Origin: AWTP1-13 sp963770295
GTDB lineage: Bacteria; Pseudomonadota; Alphaproteobacteria; Rhizobiales; Hyphomicrobiaceae
Length of the DNA: 64,000 nucleotides
Assembly: GCA_963770295.1 (NCBI GenBank)
Contig: CAVYPA010000021.1
Span: forward strand, 1 to 64,000
Direction of reading: 5' to 3'
The notes beneath the pieces are model-generated. The model was not told the origin of the DNA. It worked only from the letters and a program-made list of their open reading frames with translations, and did no database searches. The translations under genes were made by a program, and so were the position numbers. Positions 12,314-20,168 of this stretch are shown here, piece by piece. Position 1 is the first letter of the stretch; each line of letters begins with the position of its first letter.

Positions 12314-12733
12314 GCAGGAGCTCCGCTAGCGCAAGAGGAACGCTTTTATTTTTCCACCTGGATCCGGCGGCTCGCGCAGCCACCGGCCTTCAGCTTTTTG
12401 AGGGCGTGAGCTTTGTAACGGCAGCCCGTCGAACTTGGTCTCGACCGTAGTGCGGTGACGTCGTCGTTCCACGAAAATTGCCTTTACGGCATCGCGTACA
12501 TGGCCGCAAAAAAAGTTCCTCTCTCAATCGCCTCGATTTTGGCGGGGCTTCATTTTTGATCCGGACGGGCGGGACTAGCAGGCCTTGCTCAGAGGCAGGG
12601 ACGGCGATGTGTCGGCCGCGACGACTTGCAAACCTCGTCTGGGCATGGAGCTTGATCTGGGTCAAAGCGGACCACGTTCCGCTTGCTAAGCTTACCGGTT
12701 AGCTGGGTTCTACGTTTTTTCGGGAGAATTGAG
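12314..12733. other. Non-coding stretch before phasin gene
   Basis: No gene is supported here. The only recognisable element is the FNR box at 12652-12665. Confidence 0.6.
12652..12665 (+). promoter_or_regulatory. FNR box for phasin gene
   Basis: TTGATCTGGGTCAA, one mismatch from consensus, 68 nt before the phasin start codon. Confidence 0.75.
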
Positions 12734-13090
12734 ATGCGTACGCATTACAAGCCTCTGGATCAAGGCTTTGTATTGGGGCAGCCAGATTTGGATTGGTTGC
12801 GGGTTGCGAATGCTCGCATGTATGACAGTTTCGTCGAGGCCAGCGACGAATGGCAGGCCTTTGTGGGTCGCCGTCTGGAAGCAGATCTGCGCCTGTGGCA
12901 AGACCTCGCAGGCGCCAAGGCGCCTGAAGCACTGTGGTCGGTCTACGGAAAATTCTGGCAGAAGGCCTTTGAGGACTATTGGAATGAGTATCTGGCGCTC
13001 GGCCAGCTGTATACAGAGGTCGTCGCCTCCCGCCCATCTGCCCCACAGCAGGGTTCGAAGGGAAGATTTCTGCACGCCAAAGCGGCTTAG
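12734..13090 (+). CDS. Phasin-family protein
   Basis: 118-residue amphipathic helical protein resembling polyhydroxyalkanoate granule-coating phasins: WQAFVGRRLEADLRLWQDLA followed by AKAPEALWSVYGKFWQKAFEDY, the usual Trp/Phe-spaced helix of the Phasin_2 type. The ATG at 12734 is preceded by GGGAGAA; an in-frame ATG 51 nt upstream would give a non-family hydrophobic extension with no ribosome site and is rejected. An FNR box upstream suggests expression when oxygen is low, as expected if granules store reductant. Confidence 0.8.
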   Translation: MRTHYKPLDQGFVLGQPDLDWLRVANARMYDSFVEASDEWQAFVGRRLEADLRLWQDLAGAKAPEALWSVYGKFWQKAFEDYWNEYLALGQLYTEVVASRPSAPQQGSKGRFLHAKAA

Positions 13091-13703
13091 CACGTCCGTG
13101 GTGTAGAAAGCCGTCCCGCAGCCCTTGCCGAGCGAGCGACAAACCGTGGTTGTGGTGCCTTCGAAACACGCGAGCGGCGCGCACGCCGGTCCACGCCACC
13201 GGCTGCCAACCCTACAGTGGAACGCGCCGATTGTCCCAGGCCGAGGCTGTGGCTGGAGCGGACCGCGGTGAGCCGGCAGTGTTCTGCCAAGGACCCATCA
13301 TCATGCCAAAACGGTGCGGGAAAAATCTTCCGCAGCGAAGGTGGGCTCTTTCTTGTGGGAGCGTCAACCGCGGCTTTCCATTTCTTGTCCAGCGGCGCCT
13401 TTGATGTTGGTCACAAGACATGTGATCCCTTTGGCAATATATGAGGAAACTGAACCGTCGTTGCTGGGGAGGTGTCCGCATGCAGCCCGCATTTCAGGCG
13501 CAGGGTGCTGCGATCGTCGCCGAGGTAGGCCACGCAGTTCCCGTGCGCCGATGGCATGCCACCGGGCTGAGCCGACAGGTGGTCGATGTCGGCGCTGGTG
13601 GTGTCGGATAGCGCAGTGCCAATTGCTCCAAGTCAATGCCACCCCCTACGCACGCATGAATAGTGTCATTTCCCTTTGCATTCGATAGGAAAAGGAGCGA
13701 ACT
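13091..13703. other. Non-coding stretch before hsp20
   Basis: No open frame here looks like protein. A weak FNR-like site at 13623-13636 is the only element I can name; no clear sigma-32 promoter was recognised. Confidence 0.5.
13623..13636 (+). promoter_or_regulatory. Weak FNR-like site before hsp20
   Basis: TTGCTCCAAGTCAA, two mismatches from consensus, but at the usual spacing (67 nt before the start codon). Confidence 0.35.
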
Positions 13704-14195
13704 ATGCCAAAGACCGAAATCACGAACCCCGGCGAAACGTCGGTTGGTCGTCCGCGGGACATTTTCTCGGCGATGCGCGATGAGATGGACCGCATGTTCG
13801 GCCGCTTTGAACGCGATTGGGCTTTTCCGAGCCTGTTCGGCCGCGAGGGCCGGACCGCCGGTTTGCTGCCCGAGCTGGACGTCCGCGAGGGCACCAATTC
13901 CATTGCCATCGAGGTCGAGCTACCTGGTGTGGAGGAGAAGGACATCTCCGTGACGCTGGCCAACGGTGTCCTCACAATCAAGGGCGAGAAGAAGCTGGAG
14001 AAGCAGGAGAAGAGTGAGAACTACCATGTGACAGAGCGCAGCTTCGGCAGCTTTCAGCGCTCGCTGCGTCTTCCAGATATGGTCGACGATAGCAAGGTCG
14101 AAGCCAAGTTCGACAAGGGGGTGCTCAAGGTGACGGCAGCCAAGAAGCCGGAAGCCGTTAAAGGGGAGCGCCGCATCGCGATCAGCAAGAGTTAA
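13704..14195 (+). CDS. Small heat shock protein, Hsp20/alpha-crystallin family
   Basis: 163 residues. The alpha-crystallin domain spans about residues 50-150: PELDVREGTNSIAIEVELPG, then EKDISVTLANGVLTIKGEKK, and the family A-x-x-x-x-G-V-L motif as AKFDKGVLKVTAAKKPE. An ATP-independent holdase chaperone forming oligomers in the cytoplasm. AAAAGGAG lies upstream of the ATG. The next gene, 86 nt downstream on the same strand, is a Usp, so the pair may be a low-oxygen/stress unit. Confidence 0.93.
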   Translation: MPKTEITNPGETSVGRPRDIFSAMRDEMDRMFGRFERDWAFPSLFGREGRTAGLLPELDVREGTNSIAIEVELPGVEEKDISVTLANGVLTIKGEKKLEKQEKSENYHVTERSFGSFQRSLRLPDMVDDSKVEAKFDKGVLKVTAAKKPEAVKGERRIAISKS

Positions 14196-14281
14196 GGGTA
14201 GAGAATGGCGGCCCGTCGAGGGCTGGGCCGCCGCCCCCAAACGAGACATTCACCGCCGGCAACGCCATACGTTAGGAAGCT

Positions 14282-14719
14282 ATGTTTAAGCATGTCCTGA
14301 TCGCCACCGATGGATCGGAGCTAGCGCAAAAGGCGGTAGCACACGGTTTCGCCTTGGCCAAAGCGCTCGACGGTAGGGTGACCGCCGTCACCGTCACGGA
14401 TATTTATCCGACGGGGCCGTATTCTCCGATTCCCTTGCCGTCGATGATCGAGCACTACGAGGCGGCGGCGGCACTCAAGGCAGCCAATATATTGGGGTCG
14501 GTGAGCGATGCGGCAGCAAAGCTTGGTGTCGCCTGCGCGACGATGCATGTAAAGGATCAGGCGCCGGCGGAAGGGATCCTGGACGCGGCAACGCAGAATG
14601 GATGCGATTTGATCGTCATCGCTTCGCACGGCCGGCGTGGGATGGCACGGCTCCTGCTAGGGAGCCAGGCCCAGAAGGTCGTGACACTGAGTTCCCTGCC
14701 GGTGCTTATCTGTCGCTGA
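14282..14719 (+). CDS. Universal stress protein (UspA family)
   Basis: 145-residue single-domain Usp (MFKHVLIATDGSELAQKA ... SHGRRGMARLLLGSQ ... SLPVLICR), closely similar to the Usp proteins at 8189 and 56686. GGAAG precedes the ATG. No FNR box of its own was seen; it may be cotranscribed with hsp20. Confidence 0.92.
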   Translation: MFKHVLIATDGSELAQKAVAHGFALAKALDGRVTAVTVTDIYPTGPYSPIPLPSMIEHYEAAAALKAANILGSVSDAAAKLGVACATMHVKDQAPAEGILDAATQNGCDLIVIASHGRRGMARLLLGSQAQKVVTLSSLPVLICR

Positions 14720-15018
14720 ATGACGAACCAAACCTCTTTCCTTGCTACTGGCCTTGCTGCTCGTCTTGCGCGGGGGCCAGTTGCGGTCAGTCGCGGGGTA
14801 TCCGGTTGGTCCGCGTCTTTTCGCTGCCGCCTAGTCATTGGCGTCAATAGCTTCGTTCGGTAATCGCCAGTACCGATGGTGTAGCGTTCGCGGCGCTTAG
14901 ATGGAGTTTCAGCGCCAGCCTTCTGCCCGCTGAGCAATGGCGGAAGGCGCGGCAACCAATACGACCGCGCACGCCGCCATGGATCCCTGCGTGCCGTGCT
15001 TTGACTCGGCATCTCCGT
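14720..15018. other. Non-coding gap
   Basis: Between convergent genes. I see neither a coding frame nor a clear hairpin terminator here. Confidence 0.5.
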
Positions 15019-15477
15019 TCACGGTTTTGGATGCACCATTTTCTGCCCGATCGCCGCACCCTCGCGCAGGTCGTGCCGGCCTTTGGCAAGGCGCTCGACG
15101 TCGTCGATCACGTGCTGAACCAGAGTGCGAAGCTCGCGGCTGATTTCAACCAAGTCAACGTGATTGATGGCTCCAATCGTTGCGTCAGGATCGACCGTCG
15201 AGATTTCGATACGACGATCATCGTGCTGCTGCACAACCACGTTGCAGAGCAGCATAGAACCAACGTTTGCGTCGGCCTCGAGCGCCTGGCGCGCTAGTGG
15301 CAGGCTGCAGGTACAGAGGACGTGGTAGGGACGGAAATCGACCGCAAGATGACACTTCATGGCATCGCGCAGGTCGATTTCCGCCAGGATTGCGAGGTTG
15401 TGGTGGTTCAATGCCTGCCTTGTGGCGGCAACAGCGTCCGCAAAATTCATCATCACGACTCTGGAGACGTAGTGCAT
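15019..15477 (-). CDS. DUF302-domain protein
   Basis: 152 residues with the DUF302 pattern: an N-terminal helix, FADAVAATRQALNHHNLAIL, and the core YHVLCTCSLPLARQALEAD followed by VVVQQHDDRRIEISTVDP. The function of DUF302 proteins is not established; several sit near sulfur or redox genes. AGGAG lies upstream of the ATG at 15477. No FNR box is apparent upstream. Confidence 0.82.
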   Translation of the reverse strand: MHYVSRVVMMNFADAVAATRQALNHHNLAILAEIDLRDAMKCHLAVDFRPYHVLCTCSLPLARQALEADANVGSMLLCNVVVQQHDDRRIEISTVDPDATIGAINHVDLVEISRELRTLVQHVIDDVERLAKGRHDLREGAAIGQKMVHPKP

Positions 15478-16195
15478 CTGTGGCTCCTAGTTACGCATCT
15501 GCGCTGGCGTTTCTTCTTCCGATGGAAAGTGTCCTTGCTGCCTCAGCTCTTCGGTTTGCAACGAAACCAACTGCTCGGCGCAAGCGTAAGACTTGGGCCG
15601 CACGCATTGCTATAGAATTGCAATCTGGCGGTAATCCGCGTCGTCGGCGCGCACGGAATATGCGATAGGGGCGTGGCGAACTCAGGCATCGTGTCTCTAC
15701 GATAGAGCAAATGCGGCGTGGTGGTTTTGATATGGCTCAATCTGTGCCTGCGAGTCTGTGCCGCGCGCGTGGTGGCTTGGTACTTTGCGGGCTCTCAAAC
15801 TTGCCCGCGGAACGAAAGAGTGGGGGAGCCAGCACTTGTTACCCGATCACTACCGTGGCCTCGGCGCGCTGCAATCTGCGGCGAGGCTTATTGAAGCAAG
15901 GTAGGCGCCGTCAGCGGCAGATCGTTGTGAACGGACCTGATGGGGGCGGGGACCGAGCGGGTGAGCGCTCCGTGAGAGTGTTTCTCGCGATCCTTCTTCT
16001 CAAAGCGACTGTCGGGTTTCCATGGCTTAGGCCATCAAGGTGCCCAAGGGATGCTTGCCGTGGTCGTTGAGCCGTCGAGAAGAGGCGTTTTGGGCCGTCC
16101 GTTTGATGTGGATCAAAGGATGCCAAACCAATGGCGCGTTAACCTGGCCGCGCCATGGATCGATTGGTTAAGTCTCGGCACCGGAGAGCCTGGCG
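15478..16195. other. Non-coding stretch before tandem usp
   Basis: 718 bases with no believable gene on either strand. Contains the perfect FNR box at 16103-16116. Confidence 0.5.
16103..16116 (+). promoter_or_regulatory. FNR box for tandem usp and NRAMP-like gene
   Basis: TTGATGTGGATCAA, a perfect match to TTGAT-N4-ATCAA, 79 nt before the Usp start codon. Confidence 0.85.
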
Positions 16196-17035
16196 ATGTC
16201 ATACAAAACCATACTGATGCATTGCAATGACCAGCGTCGCCTGATGCGTCTTCTCGCCCCCACAATTGCATTTGCCGACAGGTTCAAATCGCACGTGATT
16301 GGCCTTTCGGTCGTGCCGCCGATATCGGTCGTTACGCCGGGCGCCGTCGGCGCCCCGCCCATAGTCTTCGACGCGCACCGCGAACGCTATCAGCAGGAAA
16401 ATTCCACTATGCGGCGGCAATTCGAGGAAGCGACTGCGGCGAAGTCTTTCGGGGCGGAGTGGCGGGACGTAGACGCGGGCTCGTTCCCCGTTGTCGGGCT
16501 CGTGCTAGAGCACGCTCGCGTTGCGGATCTGGTCGTTGCCAGCCAAACCGACTACGAATGGCCAGCGAGCGGATGGCTCGATGTTGCCGACCTCGTTGCA
16601 GTAGGAAGCGGCCGTCCTGTGCTCATAGTTCCAAATGCGTCGCAGCTAACCCATATCGGCAGCCGCGTTCTGGTCGCCTGGAACGGGCGTCGCGAAGCCG
16701 CGCGAGCGGTCTTCGACGCAGTGCCAATTCTGAAGCACGCCGAGGCCACAAAGGTGGTCTGGATCGATCCGCAATCAGGTGGTGAACCTGAGCGCACTCT
16801 TGGCCAGGACATTTGCGAGGCTTTGCTCCGCCATGGTGTAAGGTGCGACAAGACAAAACGCGTGACCGCGCAGGACGGGGTGGGGCCGACGTTGATGGCC
16901 GAAGCGGAGACTTTCGGTGCCGACCTGCTGGTAATGGGCTGCTATGGCCACTCGCGGTTGCGTGAGTTCGTATTCGGCGGCGCCACGCGCTACTTTCTGA
17001 AGAACATGAGCATGCCCGTCTTAATGTCGCACTAG
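16196..17035 (+). CDS. Tandem-domain universal stress protein
   Basis: 279 residues made of two Usp folds: residues about 4-145 (MSYKTILMHCNDQRRLMRLL ... GRPVLIVPN) and 155-279 (IGSRVLVAWNGRREAARAVF ... MGCYGHSRLREFVFGGATR ... MPVLMSH). Only the second half keeps a recognisable G-H-S-R...G nucleotide-binding end. GGAGA precedes the ATG at 16196. The metal transporter gene starts 79 nt downstream on the same strand and may be cotranscribed. Confidence 0.9.
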   Translation: MSYKTILMHCNDQRRLMRLLAPTIAFADRFKSHVIGLSVVPPISVVTPGAVGAPPIVFDAHRERYQQENSTMRRQFEEATAAKSFGAEWRDVDAGSFPVVGLVLEHARVADLVVASQTDYEWPASGWLDVADLVAVGSGRPVLIVPNASQLTHIGSRVLVAWNGRREAARAVFDAVPILKHAEATKVVWIDPQSGGEPERTLGQDICEALLRHGVRCDKTKRVTAQDGVGPTLMAEAETFGADLLVMGCYGHSRLREFVFGGATRYFLKNMSMPVLMSH

Positions 17036-17114
17036 GACGGGCCTACCAGAGACTGACGGTGGGCTCCGTCGGGCTTGAGTAGAGCTCAATCCGTGGTGTT
17101 TCTGGGAAAAGCAC

Positions 17115-18404
17115 ATGGGAAGCGGAACTGAGGGACGACGCTCGAACCCAAGCAGTCTTGTGCGCTTGCTAGGCCCAGGCCTCGTCACTGGGGCAGCCGA
17201 CGATGATCCCAGCGGCATTGCTACCTATTCCCAGGCTGGCGCCCAGTTCGGCTATGGCCTTTGCTGGACCATGTTCCTGACGCTGCCGTTCATGGCGGCA
17301 ATACAGATCATAAGCGCGACCATTGGCTGGCAGACACGCCGAGGGTTGGCCCACAACCTGGCTCCACACGTGCCGTCGGCGGTGCTCTACGGCCTGGTCG
17401 CGCTGCTGGTGTTGGCCAACACCATCAACATCGCCGCCGATCTCGCCGCTATGGCGGAAGTCCTGCGCCTTGCTATCGGTGGCCCCGTGCTCGCTTACGC
17501 TGCCGCCTTTGGGCTCGGTTGCCTGACAGCCGAGATCTTCATTCCCTATCACCGCTACGCGGGCTATCTCAAGTTCCTGACGCTCGTCCTGCTGGTGTAC
17601 GTGGCCAGCGCTTTCAGCGTGCAGGTGCCCTGGAGCCGCGTGATCGCGTCGACCCTGGCTCCCGTCCTCCTGCCCGATCGGGACTATCTACTGACTATTG
17701 TCGCCGTATTTGGCACCACCATCAGTCCTTATCTCTTTTTCTGGCAGGCCTCTCAGGAAGCCGAAGAATCCGAGCTCAGCTATCGTAACGCGCTTGGCAA
17801 TGGCGACTTGCCCCCCGACCATTCCTTTGCGCACATTTCCGTGGATACCTGGGTCGGGATGGTGTTTTCGAATACTATCGCCTTCTTCATCATCGTGACC
17901 ACCGCCGCCACGCTCCATGTGCAGGGTATCACGCGCGTCGAAACCGCGTCACAGGCGGCTGAAGCGCTGCGACCGATTGCGGGGGAGTTGACCTTCGTTT
18001 TGTTCGCCGCCGGCATCATCGGCACCGGCTTGCTTGCCGTTCCGGTCTTGGCCGGCTCCGCCGCATACGCGGTGGCGGAAGCATTCGGCTTGCGGGGTAG
18101 CCTCGAGTTGCCAGCCAGTCGAGCCTTGGGATTCTACGGCATCGTTGGTGCAGCGACGCTTGGCGGCGCGGCGCTTGCCGTGACACGGATCGATCCCATT
18201 GCCATGCTCTTCTGGAGTGCTGTCATCAATGGCGTCGTCGCGGTCCCGATCATGATTGCTGTCATGCTGGTCGTCTCCAAGGTCAGGGGGAGCGGACTGT
18301 TTGCACTCCCCGCGTGGCTGGTTGTGCTGGGCTGGCTCGCGTCTGCGCTGATGGTTGCTGCGGTTGGCCTCTTCCTGGTCTTTGCGCTCAAGGGATCCTC
18401 GTGA
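17115..18404 (+). CDS. NRAMP-like divalent metal transporter, atypical motifs
   Basis: 429-residue membrane protein with about eleven hydrophobic segments and the LeuT-like layout of NRAMP transporters. Helix 1 reads GAADDDPSGIATYSQAGAQF, where classical members have DPGN; helix 6 reads TTISPYLFFWQASQEAEE, where classical members have an MPH-type motif that supplies the metal-binding Met. The loss of that Met makes Mn/Fe specificity uncertain; NRAMP-related magnesium transporters show comparable changes. Start ATG at 17115 with GGGAAAAG upstream. Lies behind the FNR-controlled tandem usp. Confidence 0.85.
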   Translation: MGSGTEGRRSNPSSLVRLLGPGLVTGAADDDPSGIATYSQAGAQFGYGLCWTMFLTLPFMAAIQIISATIGWQTRRGLAHNLAPHVPSAVLYGLVALLVLANTINIAADLAAMAEVLRLAIGGPVLAYAAAFGLGCLTAEIFIPYHRYAGYLKFLTLVLLVYVASAFSVQVPWSRVIASTLAPVLLPDRDYLLTIVAVFGTTISPYLFFWQASQEAEESELSYRNALGNGDLPPDHSFAHISVDTWVGMVFSNTIAFFIIVTTAATLHVQGITRVETASQAAEALRPIAGELTFVLFAAGIIGTGLLAVPVLAGSAAYAVAEAFGLRGSLELPASRALGFYGIVGAATLGGAALAVTRIDPIAMLFWSAVINGVVAVPIMIAVMLVVSKVRGSGLFALPAWLVVLGWLASALMVAAVGLFLVFALKGSS

Positions 18405-18906
18405 ATTCGACTTTATCCGACAGTGCGAGCAGGTTTCGGCGATGCCTCAGCGCGCCTAACGGGAATGGGTAACGGCTCGCGCGAGCTTATTGTTACGCTG
18501 ATCGCGCGCCCGACCGGAGACCGCGCGCCATGGTTCAGAGCAACCATTCCCAGACGAGGGCCTTTAACATTCGATCGCCGCGGACAACCCGATTTTCACG
18601 GTCGGCGGTCAGAGCGTACGTGCCGACGCGATAGCGCAGCACTGGGCAGTATCGGCGATCTCCCCTTTGGGACGCCGTTGCTTGGTGCTGGTTTTGAGAA
18701 CCGGTCGCGCTTGTTTGCAATAAGGCGCTGGCGATTAAAGCTCTTGGCCTCCTTCAAACGGTGGAAAGGGTTGCGGCACGGCTTTCTGCGCGCAAACCCT
18801 CGCGCCCGCCAGCAAGTGCGACTGCAGCCTGCCCGATTGATCAGGGTCAATACGACGCGAAGCTTGGTGGTGCAAGGTGAGCATGGCGAAGCAAAGGGGA
18901 GCCGCA
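18405..18906. other. Non-coding stretch with FNR box
   Basis: No gene is supported. The FNR box at 18837-18850 points to the short frame at 18907 and/or the exported protein at 19076. Confidence 0.5.
18837..18850 (+). promoter_or_regulatory. FNR box
   Basis: TTGATCAGGGTCAA, one mismatch. It is 56 nt before the short frame at 18907 and 225 nt before the gene at 19076. Confidence 0.7.
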
Positions 18907-19056
18907 ATGTCATACCTTCCAACCCGACGTCCAGCGCATGCAACACACGATAGATTTGCTTGCCCTTCCGACGGCCCTGCCTCCTCTACGGCGCAACTAA
19001 GGAGCAGATCGTGTGCTGCGCAGATCGGGCGGTGCCCGCCGGAAGAGACGGATTAG
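18907..19056 (+). CDS. Possible small protein, 49 residues
   Basis: ATG preceded by a strong AAAGGGGAG site at the right distance, and an FNR box 56 nt further up, the spacing seen for real genes in this window. The product (MSYLPTRRPAHATHDRFACP...) has no recognisable motif and an unremarkable Ala/Arg/Ser-rich composition. It ends 19 nt before the next start codon. It may be a real small protein, a leader frame, or chance. Confidence 0.3.
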   Translation: MSYLPTRRPAHATHDRFACPSDGPASSTAQLRSRSCAAQIGRCPPEETD

Positions 19057-19075
19057 CAACCTCGGAGGAAGCGCC

Positions 19076-19681
19076 ATGCCTGCTGTCAGGGGTTCGACGC
19101 GTGCTCGACGTCTACTGTGCGTCCTATTTGGTCTCGTCGTAATGAGCGGCGCGAGCTTTTCTGGTTCGATTAGGGCCGAGGAGTTGCTGGAACCCCCGTT
19201 GATGCGATGCAACTCAATCGTGAGCTTAGACAAGCGACTCCTGATGGAGCAATGGGCAATGCCAGGGCATTGCGACAGACCCGTGCGGACACGCGTGACC
19301 GATCAATTCCTCGGCTTTACGTGCGACCAGTCCTCCAGCGAAATTATTGCCTGCAGGTCGTTCATTCCCCGGTTGGACAGCCGAGCCTTCGATACAGCCA
19401 AGGGTTTCCGCTGCGTAGATGTCGCAGTGATCGATGGCGATGACGGAATTGAGATCACGAGACTGCGTGAATGGGCTGTCCCGCCGAAACAGTGCGAGTG
19501 GGATCCCAAGGCTGGCGTTTTGGCGACCGAAGTCGACTTCGAGCACAGCCAGATTTGTCTTTCCGCCTTCTGCATCGGCGTCGATCGCTTGTCGGCAATA
19601 GGTAGCGCGCGTTTGCGGCATCTGATCCGGAGTGCCTTAGAGGAACTGAACCTTAAGGCTGAAAGCACCCAGACCGATTGA
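19076..19681 (+). CDS. Exported hypothetical protein
   Basis: 201 residues. The ATG at 19076 has GGAGGAAGCGCC before it and opens a classical signal peptide: MPAVRGSTRARR, then a hydrophobic core LLCVLFGLVVMSGASF, with cleavage likely near SIRAEE. The mature part has several Cys (CNSIV, GHCDRP, FTCDQ, IACRS, FRCVD, KQCEWD, QICLSAFC), suggesting disulfides in the periplasm. No family recognised. Probably under the FNR box at 18837-18850. Confidence 0.7.
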   Translation: MPAVRGSTRARRLLCVLFGLVVMSGASFSGSIRAEELLEPPLMRCNSIVSLDKRLLMEQWAMPGHCDRPVRTRVTDQFLGFTCDQSSSEIIACRSFIPRLDSRAFDTAKGFRCVDVAVIDGDDGIEITRLREWAVPPKQCEWDPKAGVLATEVDFEHSQICLSAFCIGVDRLSAIGSARLRHLIRSALEELNLKAESTQTD

Positions 19682-20168
19682 CGTCTTTTGGCCCATATGG
19701 GCTTGCCATGACGGTCGAGCCTAGACGGGTCCGTTGCGCCTGGGGTGAACCGGGTTGCTGCAACCGAACCTGAAAGGCAGCGCGGGCAGCAAGGCCGCGA
19801 CCGCCCTGGAAAACGTACTCAGGCACGGCATCGGCCGTTGCAGATCGAACCTTCAAACAGGCGACGCCAGACGAGATCGTTGCAAACCTGAGCGAGGCCA
19901 ACGCACAGCCCTGACGCGAGTGCTGCCGCTGACCGCCCGTCGAATTATGTTCTCGGGCTGGCCCCGCTGCCCGCCGAATGGGGCTGCCCGCGGAATGGGC
20001 AGGCACCGGCCTTAAATTCCCAAGCTTCGGGCTCGGACCAGGTCAACGCTAAAGCTCTAAGGGGCCCCGTATTGTTTGGTGTCGCGCACCCAAGCACGAC
20101 CGAGCCGGAACTCCTACACGATTGGCCCGTGCCGCCATGGTCCCAGCTCGCGCTCGCGGTAACAGTCC
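19682..20168. other. Non-coding gap between convergent genes
   Basis: No gene seen. Contains a 17-bp imperfect tandem repeat at 19966-19999. Confidence 0.5.
19966..19999. repeat. 17-bp tandem repeat, two copies
   Basis: GCTGCCCGCCGAATGGG is followed directly by the same sequence with one mismatch. Intergenic; no role can be assigned. Confidence 0.6.
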
